Origin: Adiantum capillus-veneris
Lineage: Eukaryota > Streptophyta > Polypodiopsida > Polypodiales > Pteridaceae
Length of the DNA: 64,000 nt
Direction: 5' to 3'
NCBI GenBank assembly: GCA_014529385.2
Contig: CM043966.1
Coordinates: 144,634,711 to 144,698,710, forward strand
The translations under genes and the position numbers were made by a program. Shown one piece after another: positions 45,955 through 56,863 of the stretch; positions within the stretch are counted from its first letter, which is position 1, and every line of letters begins with the position of its first letter. Below the pieces are notes generated by a model, which was not told the origin of the DNA, did no database searches, and saw only the letters and a program-made list of their open reading frames with translations.

Positions 45955-45991
45955 GATTTACACAATAATATTTTCTAAATTGCAATCTATT

Positions 45992-46210
45992 CTACAACAA
46001 AATAAAAATATTCACATCAAATGACCTATGATAATCAATAAGAGGTAGAATGACAGGGTTTGGTGACGCGAGAATTTCTCCTACTCTTTAGGCACCAAAC
46101 ATGAATACCATACGTTGTTGAAAATGGATTTTTCTACTAATTGCAATGTTTACTCTAATGTGTGGAGTGAAATGAAAGGGAAAAACCTGTATTCCTAGGC
46201 CATTATCCAT
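45992..46210 (-). pseudogene. Leader small ORF type 1 in element C (one stop)
   Basis: Minus strand, MDNGLGIQVFPFHFTPHIRV at the start, then ISRKIHFQQRMVFMFGA, a TAA codon, then RVGEILASPNPVILPLIDYH and SFDVNIFILL before the terminal stop. 219 nt, exactly as in A and F. Codon third positions differ widely from the F copy while the amino acids agree, which indicates past selection on protein. Confidence 0.5.
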
Positions 46211-46231
46211 GGTCTATGCATGACCTAATTC

Positions 46232-46444
46232 TTAAAACAAAACAAAAATATAGACATCCAAACTAAGGTTGTACCTAATGAGAGGCAAAATAAAAAGATC
46301 TACTGATGCGTTTATCTCTACCAACCTAAGAGGACCTAAAATTCTACGAATTACTCACTGAAATTGCAACTTAGTACTAACAATTATGTGTACCTTTTGC
46401 CTTGCAATGGGAATGAAGGGATCATACAAATTCTAGTGATTCAT
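46232..46444 (-). pseudogene. Leader small ORF type 2 in element C (two stops)
   Basis: Minus strand, starts about 70 nt after the C primer site. MNH, stop, NLYDPFIPIARQKVHIIVST, KLQFQ, stop, then ILGPLRLVEI and FILPLIRYNLSLDVYIFVLF before TAA. 213 nt, the same length as the intact copy at 58611. It lies 21 nt upstream of the type 1 ORF, the reverse of the order in F. Confidence 0.5.
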
Positions 46445-46499
46445 GCAAGCTACTTGATTATGCTAAAGGTTGAGCCTTCACAAAACATACACAAGCCTG

Positions 46500-46517
46500 T
46501 CCTCAGTGGGGGCACCA
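46500..46517 (-). other. Element C primer-binding site
   Basis: Minus strand TGGTGCCCCCACTGAGGA, three bases after the LTR end. tRNA not identified. Confidence 0.5.
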
Positions 46518-46520
46518 ATT

Positions 46521-46779
46521 TGAAGCGGTCCGGGGCGGGCAACAAGAAGAGCAACCTCTAGACACCCTTCAAGGCTCCCGTGCTGCTCAATGGGGCTGGG
46601 GCACAACACAACACAAACCAAAACAACAAACCCACAGCCAAATCCCAACTACACAAGGGGCACCACCTAGTTTAAGAGCGAACTAGGACGCAAAAGAGGA
46701 GAATCGTTAGAGCAACCCACAAACAAGCAAGGAATTTACACTAACCCTAACACCAATGGAACACTCTCACACACTAAAA

Positions 46780-46858
<79 letters not shown>

Positions 46859-49214
46859 TGGTGCTCGGGCTGCTTTGAAGTGTATCGTTAATGATCAAGC
46901 AAACATAAATATATATATGTAAGAAAGAGAGAGAAGGGGGAAGGGGGTGCTTGTTGCACTAATGCCTTCTTACAAATCTGTCATGACCAATCAAAGTGAG
47001 ATTAGTATTTGTTCAACATAGCCTGAGTAAATTACACCACAACAGATCACAAGAAAAAAGCCACCCCAATCACTGTCTTAAGGCCAGGGGAGTCCTCACC
47101 ACCCTGTCGCCCTCTTACAGCATGTGGGATTTATGGCTAAATTAATAACAATACCCGGAGACAAGCTATCAAGAACTTAAATAAAACACCAAGACACTTA
47201 CACATCATTATTGTCCATGACTTCACGTTGGAAGGGAGACAAGGTATCCATGCTTAGTCCAAATTCACCCTCCTTGATTCAGCAAATGTTGGGCTTACAC
47301 TAGTAGGAGAAATGATGGATTTCCTACTCTCAATTGAATGATCACTCTCTCTTACAATGGCATAGAGTTCCCTTGCTAATCACCCCTAATACAACACATA
47401 CATATGCCTAATGCCAATGAGATTCCACTCAAGAGCTCCTTCTCAAGAGGTTGAGCTTGGCTTCTCAAGCTATAGCATAGTGCTCTTTCTTCCCCCCATT
47501 TTGTGCTAGCTACACCCTCCTTTTATAGAAATTTTGAAGGCTAGGGTTACTCCTCTAACCATGGTTGGGTTAGATTTTCAGCAATTTATCTAATTTCTTT
47601 TTCTTGGAATTATCAAGAAGTTGGTGGGGAAAGAGAGAGGAGAGAAATGGAGGTGATAGGACTTTTCATAGTGGGTTAGTGTTAGTAGAGTTAGTATTAA
47701 TTTACAAATGGAATTGGATATTTACAATGGGAGTATCCATGTAGGATACAAATAAGGAAGAAAAAACTCTTAAGAGGTAAGAAAAGGTGGATTTCTTACA
47801 AGGTTGATGCTCCAAGTGTCTTGAGTAGGGCCAATTTTGACGCTTGTTGACAGTCCACTAGCTTTGACGGTACATTTTTTCTCCACTCTTGACGTTCCTT
47901 GAGAGACAAGGTAATTGAAGCTGAGTAATCAACCACCATGATGCTGTCTTTTAAGAGAAGAGGCTGAATTTTGTGGTTTTTTGATAGATATGGGTAATTT
48001 GGAGGAGGAAAAATGAGACTAGGTGGTCAATTTTGGAATGGAATTGTGTGTGGGAGGTATGAGTTCACCATGGTTTCTCTTATTCTTCAAGGTTGACGAG
48101 AAGGTGAGTAGGGTGCAGAGAGGTGTGGTGAGAGAGGTGGGGATGATGAGTGGAGAAGTGTGTGTGAAAGAGGAAAATGATAAAGTGGAAGAGAGAGTGT
48201 GGCTGCATAGCATGGGAAAAGTGGGGTCCACTAATAAAATCATAGCTCACAGCTCGTAGCTCAAAAAAATATGAAAAAATTTGAGGCGAAAGTTAAGCCC
48301 ACGAGCTACAACTTTTGTTTGTATCACCTTTTCAAACTCGGAGAGCAAGTGAACTTTAAAAATTCAGCAAAACCGACTGTTTTTTTCCACTGCACAAAGT
48401 CCTTGTGGGGTCCTTCTTTGGATGATTCTTTTGAATACCTCCAAGAGTGAGCCCTCCATAGTCATATTATAATACAAAGCATCCAAGTTTCCCTTGACCC
48501 ATACATGGAGGAGGATTATTGGTAAATAAAGAAATATATACATGGTGGGACTAGTGTATGGACTATTCATGGACTTTAGCTCAATGAGCACATGGTGTTA
48601 GAATAATGAGTAAAAATAATAATAAAAATATGGAGGAGTTATGGATATGGAAAGATATTGGAATCATATGATATGGTACCTCCTTGAATTATTTTGGGTG
48701 AAAGAGGAAAAGGTATGCAAGTAAATAATATAATAAACGTAACCAATGAGTAGAAATCAATTTTTTGTTTTCACGAGGGTGAGGGTGAAAATGTGGGAGT
48801 GATTTGTATAAAGGAAAAATATGAGGTTAGAGTATGTACATATTGGCAAAAAATATAATTATGGTGTAAGAGGATGAAAGAAGGTGTACATAGGTTTAAT
48901 AAAACACACCCTAAGTAGAAATATTTAAATAAAATACCAAAATAATAATAAAAAATCCCTATATTTAGGCCATATATACAATGAAATATTTACACACAAA
49001 GAGGCCATAATATACTTTTATTTTTTTATTTTTTTGGCTCAACTAGCCCAGTGACTAGCTAGCTGAGGGTTTTTAAGAAGATATTGGAAAAGCCCCCTAA
49101 CTCACACACGCCTATGTACTGTGAAATGATAGGGATAGCCATAGCGTTTGGGTGAATTTGGTAGGGTGGAGTAACTTAGTATGGCAATTATGGAGAGCCG
49201 AAAAACGGCTATCA
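46521..49214 (-). repeat. Element C 5' LTR
   Basis: 2694 bp, the longer size mainly from a longer GA microsatellite (46783-46858). TATA-like box at 47519-47528. Otherwise as the 3' LTR. Confidence 0.9.
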
Positions 49215-49408
49215 TCATCAGCAGTAACCAAGTCCTTGACTTGCTATGGTTTCTTGCCAGTAGCCAACCCCATCAAAACTAATGATTAAGGTTGATAACT
49301 TGAGAATAACAGGCAGAGACTAAAACTATCTGTAACATGCCTTTCATCATATGAAGCAAACTCCAAACCAGAAAGGTAACCGATCCAGTTGTTTCGCTTC
49401 TTGCTAAT

Positions 49409-49510
49409 GTATGCACTTATCATATCCTTTAGCATGGTTTACTAACGTATGCAATTTGCATATCCTTTAGCATGGTTTACTAACGTATGCACTTTGCATA
49501 TCCTTTAGCA
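49409..49510. repeat. 38-bp tandem repeat (2.7 copies)
   Basis: Units start at 49409, 49447 and 49485 (GTATGCAMTTTGCATATCC, then TTTAGCATGGTTTACTAAC). Confidence 0.8.
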
Positions 49511-49962
49511 CTAAATAGAATGCTTGTAAGTTGCCCATTCTACGTGGGATGAATAAAAATAGTAAGGGTGTGGTACTTCCCCCAACCACTTACAGACAGT
49601 CTTCCACGACTGACGATAAACCATGACTCAAACATTGAGTAGCCAGCCATATACTCGATATGGAATGGAGACAACCAACTAGGTTGAAAGCAGATTGGAG
49701 TTTCAAGCATCCAATCACAAACACCCATACTTAGCCATCACCTTGTATGGCAGGGTGTAAACTCATACTAAATCTGCAAGAGAAATTGCACTGACATTGC
49801 AAAAAATTACAGAAACAATAAAGTCCATGAATTTGCATGCCGCTCCGAATAAATTTGTGTTAAACACTAGGGCCCATAACACCTAGTGTGCATGCATTTA
49901 ACACAAACATATCCGAACCACAATTCCATGACGAGACTTTCCACTATACTTACGTGAAAATC

Positions 49963-50139
49963 TTGCAACAAAAGTTGGACCATAATAGAATGTGACAACC
50001 CGGTCACACCTAGGAACCAACCATGAGACCCTCTCATGAACGTAGCATACTTTGCAGCAAAAGCTGGACCATAATAGAATGTGACAACCCGGTCACACCT
50101 AGGTACCAACCATGAGACATTCTCATGAACGTAGCAGAC
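49963..50139. repeat. 89-bp tandem duplication with internal palindromes
   Basis: Copies 49963-50051 and 50052-50139. Each contains CATGAGA-CCC-TCTCATG or CATGAGA-CAT-TCTCATG, a 7-bp inverted repeat. Confidence 0.8.
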
Positions 50140-53100
50140 TTTTCTATATGTAGAAATAACCCTCCGTTAAGGTGGTTTCACAGCACTTGTAATCACAACA
50201 AGTCTGTACTTAGTACCCGACATTTTGTAGCCACTGAAATTGTACCGGATACTGTGTGCTTCAAATGGTCTAATGAACGGATGCGACCAGCACCTAGGGA
50301 CTTCGTCGCGACACATCATTAAGAATTGGGCGCCAGTTTCAGTCCTAGAGACTCATATTCTCCACATGTGGAATATGTCTCAAGTAAGGATGTCAGGAAA
50401 AGTGACATCCATCAAGTACGAGTTGTACTTGTGTGTGGAGGTAACTGATAACACTCTGCAACAAGAGTAAAAGGGACCCTCATTATCATGCTCCGCACTG
50501 GCTAAACCAAACTCCTTGAGTTCCTAGACCATGTTGTATCCCATGTGACAACATGTGCCAAATCGAACCCTACAAGTAGGTTCGTAACATCATAAGGTAG
50601 AAAGGTAGATTGAACACTTGGTCCAAAATACTTTGTGCTGACATGCCCTTGGCATGGCTCTATAACATTCAAGCGTGCTGATACGTCTTGAAAAAAAAAC
50701 CAAGCAAAGCATACAAAAATGGAATAACACCAAATCAATAGATGCGTACCTGTAGATTTGAACGTAATGTTCACTTACTCGTATGCAAATGGGGAGGATC
50801 ACATCTCCAACCTAAAAAAACAAACAGCAGTGCACTGGGAACCATGGGTGTTGCCCTCGCAATCCAACCCCTTTGGTTAAAATCTACATAGTCAAACCCT
50901 TTGGTAAGACCCTTTGTAGAAATTGCTCAACTAGCAGATAATAGTAACCAACAGAGTTAACCATGTACGTAATGACTGAAATCAACTTGAAAGTTGAAGT
51001 TGTCTGCTACCGCATGGTAGATTGCAGAATTCTTTCTATGAAATTCTAACTGGGAGAGATCAAACTGTGATCCTCAATGCCGAAGTTGTGATGTAGCACT
51101 CACCTGTCGGGTCTTACCTCAAAGCAGTCTGTCCATAGACACTCCGTAGTGCTATAGAGAGAGCAGGAGACCCACACAAGTGAACTACCAATCTCTTATG
51201 GACAGCCATGCTGTCACAAATGATTGTTGCGTCTATACTCCGTGGTAGAGAGCAGCTGGTGTGAGTTTAAGATTTATCAAAAACTCAACTTGAGTGTCGC
51301 ACTGAAAACGTGTAGGGGAAAATTTGACATTGTAAACATCCGTAATGACAAGACTCTTGCTTGTCCATTAACGGCGATGTATACCTCCTTGGGTATCGCT
51401 TGAAAACAATCACACAAAGGATGCCAATAGTTGGGTCTTACCCTTCTCCTGTCATTGGCTCTTAGCCTGTTTGTCTCATAGCCCTTATGCAAAATAGTGT
51501 TCAATCGACGAACCGATGAAGACTAATTTGAGTAGCATCTTAGCCACGTGCTATCTGTGAGTTAGAGCACCTTGGCTCAAGCTGACTCACGAGCAGAATA
51601 TGTAGCAAAAGCTTCTTAGAAGAGTTTCGTTATCCTTGAAGAAATAAGGAAAAGAGAGAAAAGAAGAGCATGCTGGGCTGAGGAACTTTCCTTAATTTTG
51701 TAGAGTGTGTTCCCAGAAGGTGTGCTCTTAGACATCATATGCCTGAATTTCAGCTTGTCCTATAAGCATTCCACAATCTGTCTGTATAATGCTCTCATCG
51801 TGAGAGGGGATAGAAAACACAACTTGCCCCACTTACCATGTATGGGGTCGTGACTTGCAAAAAATGACATAATATGGCACTTTGCCTGTAAAATAAGTCA
51901 TAGATTTAGGTTCCATTTAGTGGTATTGTGCAGTGACTGCAACCATAAATCTAAACAATCCAGAAGTTAGGTTGTCAATGAACAGAGTGTCTGGTGTGAT
52001 AGCGGAAGCATACTCTCTGAAGCGGTGGAATTCATGCCACCTGGTTAGCATGCCTTGCATACAGATTTTTATGCCCTTGGCGAGAGTGATAGCCTCAAAC
52101 GTTAGAGGAAAAACCATTAGTGCCTTGCACAATCTAAATTGGTAGGTATGCTATGAAGTGAGATGCCCTATTTTGCCAGTTTCCCAAACTTGTGTGCCAA
52201 TGCCCTTGATGCCAAGTCATTGGGCAGGACCTTGGAACAAGGGAGAAGCCTTGCTTCCTATAAAATTGTCAAAGCACTTTGCGTTGCACAAAAGCAGTAC
52301 TTTCCAATCAACGGTGTAAACATGAAAAAATAAACAAAATTGAACATGGTCTAACCTGGTCATCTTACTGTAGCCAGTTGTCTTGAGATATCAAGGAAAA
52401 CTCGCTCAAATGCAGCTCATAGACTTGTCTATTGCGCGAGAAAGAATTATCGTGTGTGTCATATACACCGTCATATATCATATACGCCTGTCTGGTATGT
52501 AATGAAATAACCTTGTCAAGCAATTTCAATTCAAATTGGTTAGTGTCGTGTGTCGAGTATGTTTGCCGGCTTCTAGAAGCAGTGACAAGAAGTCAGCCAT
52601 GCCGAGCTGTGTGCACCCTTCATGAAGTCGAGTCAGAGGGTGTGCCGATCTCCTTGAGATTCCATGGGCATCATAATTGAACTGCTATTGATCTGTGCCA
52701 CATGTCAGGGTGGCAGGTACTCATGTCATGCTTGAGTCATGTTGGCACGTTCAACATTGGTTCGATGCCAACACAAGTGTAATGCTTAAAACACCTGTCA
52801 TAAGCCGTGCTTGTGTTTGGAGTGCCTAAATTTCCCGCACACCTGAAATTGGTTGTCGAAGCATGGAAAAGCTATTTGCAAATCCGGAGTGACTCAAAAC
52901 ATCCGGCTTAGACGTAGCACGATAATTTTTCAAGACATGCCGTGCATGTCTGATCGTACTGATGCTATACTTATTCAAACAGGTATTGAATAGATTGATA
53001 AATACAATTGAAATTGAAGGCTTACTTCAGAATTTACCGGTATAAACTTGTCGTGTTGATGCTCGAGCTTCCATGAACCTTAAACCGAGCATCAACATTG

Positions 53101-53770
53101 TCTTTTCCTAGTAGCCTTGTTTGGAACCTTTACCCGAGGTTGGCAAGCACAAGTTCCCTTTCTCAAACAAACACGATGGTATGTGTACCTAAACTTCTTT
53201 GCTCGACCATCACATCCCAAACCATTTTTAGGAAGGCGAGCTTTCCAAACTTTGCAGCTGATTCGGGTCTGTTATTTGCTGCATGGCCCATGTATTTTAG
53301 TTAGTGATACATACAAGGTAGTCCAACATATCACCTGCCACCACTGCAGAAGCCCGTGGTGGGCACTGATCCTTAGAGGACACAAAAATATGTCCTTTGC
53401 CCTAAGGGCAAAGGCCTTTGGGCGCTTAAGTGGGAAAAAAAAAACTCCAGGCCTAGGGATGGCGCAGCAAAGTGCCGCGCGAGAGAGAGAAAGAGAATTT
53501 CCGTGCGTTGCAGTGCTGCCCGGAGGTCGCCCCTTTGACCTGAATTGTCCCCCAGCCCGTCCCCCTCAAGATGAGCCCACCCTGGCTATGTTTGGTCGTG
53601 GTCTCTGTTCCCTCCTCTCTCGCCGCAAGCGGCCCTGCACACGAGCCAAGCTCGACTACGGTGCCTGCTAAGCGGCCATGCCCGCACAGCCAAGCTTCGT
53701 AATTTTGCTTGCATGAACATGCAAAAAAGGAGAATTGGAGAGGACCATGCCCTGCCTTCCAAACTTAGCT

Positions 53771-53893
53771 CTAGGAGCTAGAGACCTGGATCCTCCACCC
53801 AACCGCCCATACTTATAGGCTGGTTGGCCTGTGTCTGGGGTCCGTGACCCCCCTTTAGGGTAGGGACCTGTCAGTAGGACCCGTGTCCTGACG
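53771..53893 (-). repeat. Partial extra LTR of element B
   Basis: Third B LTR copy, truncated at its left end and missing about 30 bp in the middle. It lies immediately inside the primer site of the outer LTR, giving LTR-primer site-LTR on the minus strand. Confidence 0.8.
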
Positions 53894-53894
53894 T

Positions 53895-53904
53895 TCTGAT
53901 ACCA
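53895..53904 (-). other. Element B primer-binding site (initiator tRNA-Met type)
   Basis: Minus strand TGGTATCAGA, one base after the LTR end at 53906. Matches the start of the common plant initiator-Met primer site (TGGTATCAGAGC). Confidence 0.75.
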
Positions 53905-53905
53905 A

Positions 53906-54056
53906 CGTAAGAACCCTAGGAGCTAGAGACCTGGATCCTCCACCCAACCGCCCATACTTATAGGCTCCTAGCCCTAGGATCCCCTGTCCACACTGCTAGC
54001 TGGCCCATGACCCCCCTTTAGGGTAGGGCCCTGCCCGTAGGACCTGTGTCCTGACA
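53906..54056 (-). repeat. Element B 5' LTR
   Basis: 151 bp, CGTAAGAACC...GTCCTGACA; the first base of the plus-strand TG end is mutated to C. Followed by the GCTAC target copy (54057-54061). Confidence 0.85.
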
Positions 54057-54061
54057 GCTAC

Positions 54062-54346
54062 AACAGTAAGCTGGACAACACCTTCCAAAAGAAGTTTCAA
54101 ATTAAGTGGGAAGGCCCTTTCAAGGTAGTGGAGTGTTTCCCGAATGGTACATATCAGTTGGCTAACCTGGATGGGTTTCTACATAAGTCAAGGGTAAAGG
54201 GATTGCGTCTTAAATTGTATCATGCCAGGTTGATGATGGTCGAGCAAGATGAGCTGTCTGTGGATCAAGGAGTGTTGGTGAAGGATGAGGAGACTTGTGA
54301 CGCTGCGAGTCTCATATCGCTTTTTGCTGCTACTAATCATGAATGA
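54062..54346 (+). pseudogene. Element A integrase, part 2 (C terminus)
   Basis: Resumes the frame that stops at 28174: after one GCTAC copy it reads NSKLDNTFQKKFQIKWEGPF, the GPY/F-type module, matching DNRLDNRFDAKFETRWQGPY of element C. Continues FPNGTYQLANLDG and ends at TGA 54346. It precedes the polypurine tract of A. Confidence 0.85.
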
Positions 54347-54352
54347 TCTAGC

Positions 54353-54374
54353 AGGCTAGGGGATGGGCAAATTA
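54353..54374 (+). other. Element A polypurine tract
   Basis: GCTAGGGGATGGGCAAATTA directly before the LTR start TGTCAGG. Confidence 0.6.
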
Positions 54375-55523
54375 TGTCAGGAGTTTTTTGGAGCAAGGGA
54401 TTGCACATATGTACATACACATGCATGGTGCATCGAATAAAGGATTGCCCAATTTCCATAGCCAGGTGGTTACGTGGGGCCCACGTGTGTACAGGTAGGA
54501 CAGGGTGTGCATAGTGCAGCGATTTTCACTATTACCAGTACTAGTGTGTTTTTTCTACAATAAGGAGGAGTTGGCAGTGCGTAAAACTTCTCGAGGAAGT
54601 TATCCGCGGGCCGAGGACATGAGGTAAGCAGGTGCGTCAGATGGCATCTAGTGGCGTCAGGACGTCGAATGGGGTCCGTACTTGCACGCGGAGAAGTACG
54701 GACACGACGTGGGTGTTTTCTTGCGATACTTATGCAGAAATGTCATCATGAGGACCACTTTTTGGGGCTTCTTCACGTGGTTTCAGGATGCATTATTGGG
54801 AAAAACTGAGTGCCAGGTGTGCTGATGATGCAAAAAGGTGACAACTATGCACTGCGAGGTCAGTTTTTGGCATGTTCGGGGTCCGTTTGATGTCATCTAA
54901 AAGGCCAGGGGTGCCCAAGTAATAAAGCTAAGTGTGGGAACTGAAAAAACTGAGAGAAGACCAGAAAAAACGTGGAGAAGAGAGGAGGAACAGCCGCAAG
55001 TGTGTTTTTGCTCATTTTGGAGCCTGTTTTGGCCGTAAACTACTCATCCGAGGTCAGATTTGAGCACTTTGACATTGTAGACTGGGGTTTTGGGCCGTTC
55101 CGGATGCGATGGGGCTGTCCATTTTTCCAAATTCCTCACTCTTTTTCTAATGTTTTTATTGTGTAATCTTCTCCGATGAGTGAAGCTTCTACTTAACTTT
55201 GTGGTTGTATCTGGTGTATTTCTTCAATACTGTGTAAACTATTTGCCCCATTGGTGTTGGCCCAAGATCATTTGTATCTAAACATCAAAAAATCTCCTCT
55301 TTTGAGATGAGTTTTTTGGGTGTGTGTGTATGTGTGTCTCTGTGTTGAGTGGGCAAGTGGGAAGTCTCTCTCCTCTCACTCCATTGGTGTATTCCCTGTC
55401 TCGGCCAGGTGGATTGTGTAAGCCGAGTGGTGCCCCATAGTGTGTGTGTGTGTGTGTGTATCCTTCCAAGAGTGTGTGTCGGGTCATTATAGAGGCGTTG
55501 TGTGTGTTTACATCCCGCTCACA
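54375..55523 (+). repeat. Element A 3' LTR
   Basis: 1149 bp, ends CCCGCTCACA. Followed directly by a hexamer array rather than by the rest of element E. Confidence 0.85.
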
Positions 55524-56819
55524 ACGGTTATAGTTACGGTTACGGTTACGGTTACGATTACGGTACTGTTATGGTTACCGTTATGGTTACGGTTACGGTT
55601 ACGTTTATGGTTATGGTTATGGTCATGGTTATGGTTATGGTTATGGTTATGGTTATGGTTATGGTTATGGTCATGGTTATGGTTATGGTTATGGTTATGG
55701 TTATGGTTATGGTTATGGTTATGGTTATCCGCGGGCCGAGGACATGAGGTAAGCAGGTGCGTCAGATGGCATCTAGTGGCGTCAGGACGTCGAATGGGGT
55801 CCGTACTTGCACGCGGAGAAGTACGGACACGACGTGGGTGTTTTCTTGCGATACTTATGCAGAAATGTCATCATGAGGACCACTTTTTGGGGCTTCTTCA
55901 CGTGGTTTCAGGATGCATTATTGGGAAAAACTGAGTGCCAGGTGTGCTGATGATGCAAAAAGGTGACAACTATGCACTGCGAGGTCAGTTTTTGGCATGT
56001 TCGGGGTCCGTTTGATGTCATCTAAAAGGCCAGGGGTGCCCAAGTAATAAAGCTAAGTGTGGGAACTGAAAAAACTGAGAGAAGACCAGAAAAAACGTGG
56101 AGAAGAGAGGAGGAACAGCCGCAAGTGTGTTTTTGCTCATTTTGGAGCCTGTTTTGGCCGTAAACTACTCATCCGAGGTCAGATTTGAGCACTTTGACAT
56201 TGTAGACTGGGGTTTTGGGCCGTTCCGGATGCGATGGGGCTGTCCATTTTTCCAAATTCCTCACTCTTTTTCTAATTTTTTTGCTGTGTAATCTTCTCCG
56301 ATGAGTGAAGCTTCTACTTAACTTTGTGGTTGTATCTGGTGTATTTCTTCAATACTGTGTAAACTATTTGCCCCATTGGTGTTGGCCCAAGATCATTTGT
56401 ATCTAAACATCAAAAAATCTCCTCTTTTGAGATGAGTTTTTTGGGTGTGTGTGTATGTGTGTCTCTGTGTTGAGTGGGCAAGTGGGAAGTCTCTCTCCTC
56501 TCACTCCATTGGTGTATTCCCTGTCTCGGCCAGGTGGATTGTGTAAGCCGAGTGGTGCCCCATAGTGTGTGTGTGTGTGTATCCTTCCAAGAGTGTGTGT
56601 CGGGTCATTATAGAGGCGTTGTGTGTGTTTACATCCCGCTCACAACGGTTATAGTTACGGTTACGGTTACGGTTACGATTACGGTACTGTTATGGTTACC
56701 GTTATGGTTACGGTTACGGTTACGTTTATGGTTATGGTTATGGTCATGGTTATGGTTATGGTTATGGTTATGGTTATGGTTATGGTTATGGTTATGGTTA
56801 TGGTTATGGTTATGGTTAC
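54604..56819. repeat. 1.1-kb tandem duplication of LTR segment plus hexamer array
   Basis: Unit 1 is 54604-55728 and unit 2 begins at 55729 (period 1125). Each has about 920 bp of A LTR from CCGCGGGCCGAGGAC to CTCACA and then a GGTTAY array. The copies share variants that differ from the 5' LTR, so the duplication is young. The junction has a GTTAT microhomology. Confidence 0.9.
55524..55728 (+). repeat. GGTTAC/GGTTAT hexamer array 1
   Basis: About 205 bp of hexamer repeats, GGTTAC at the left changing to GGTTAT. Not the plant telomere repeat TTTAGGG. The open frames of repeated Met-Val, Leu-Trp or His-Asn are artefacts. Confidence 0.9.
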
Positions 56820-56863
56820 TTTTACGGTTACTTTTACGGTTACGGTTACAGTTATGGTTACGA
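56645..56863 (+). repeat. GGTTAC/GGTTAT hexamer array 2
   Basis: Second copy, with a GGTTAC-rich end (TTACTTTTACGG units) not present in array 1. Interrupted at 56864 by the solo LTR. Confidence 0.9.

Larger units (their letters stand above)
28725..49214 (-). mobile_element. Element C, Tat-like Ty3/gypsy with 2.7-kb LTRs, carries D
   Basis: LTRs 28725-31399 and 46521-49214 start TGAAGCGG and end CTATCA on the plus strand. The internal minus-strand order is primer site, two small ORFs, (D insertion), gag, protease, RT, RNase H, second RNase H, integrase, polypurine tract. The flanking bases TCAT (28721-28724 and 49215-49218) are a 4-bp target duplication. Without D it is about 11.3 kb. The second RNase H domain after the first is a Tat-group feature. 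Confidence 0.88.
49215..53770 (-). other. Element B interior, undeciphered
   Basis: By position this is the inside of B. I could not read gag, protease, RT or integrase on either strand; open frames are short. It contains a 38-bp tandem repeat (49409-49510), an 89-bp tandem repeat (49963-50139), and a palindrome-rich patch at 53350-53450. One plus-strand peptide (about 51560-51620, DSRAEYVAKAS) faintly resembles a copia RNase H end. It may be a non-coding (LARD-like) interior or mixed insertions. Confidence 0.4.
28175..54056 (-). mobile_element. Element B, short-LTR gypsy retrotransposon, carries C and D
   Basis: Outer LTRs 28175-28338 and 53906-54056, flanked by GCTAC. The polypurine tract beside the left LTR and the TGGTATCAGA primer site beside the right LTR show minus orientation. 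B sequence proper is 28175-28724 and 49215-54056. No intact gag or pol could be read, so it is either very decayed or a non-coding type. C is inserted near its 3' end at 28725. Confidence 0.8.
22256..55523 (+). mobile_element. Element A, Ty3/gypsy retrotransposon, interrupted by B
   Basis: LTRs 22256-23397 and 54375-55523 (TGTCAGGAG...CTCACA), primer site after the first, polypurine tract before the second, and gag-protease-RT-integrase in between on the plus strand. Element B occupies 28175-54056. Without B and one target copy, A is about 7.4 kb. The left flank is GACGT, the right flank ACGGT, so no clean target duplication. Strong similarity of RT and integrase C terminus to C suggests a Tat-like lineage. 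Confidence 0.85.

Noticed and set aside
51555-51650. Possible copia RNase H end (STLAQADSRAEYVAKAS) on the plus strand
   Set aside because: Too short, bounded by stops, with no flanking RT or integrase. Kept only as a weak hint.
53117-53671. 184-aa plus-strand ORF in the B interior
   Set aside because: No recognisable domain, low-complexity parts and palindromes inside. Probably chance.
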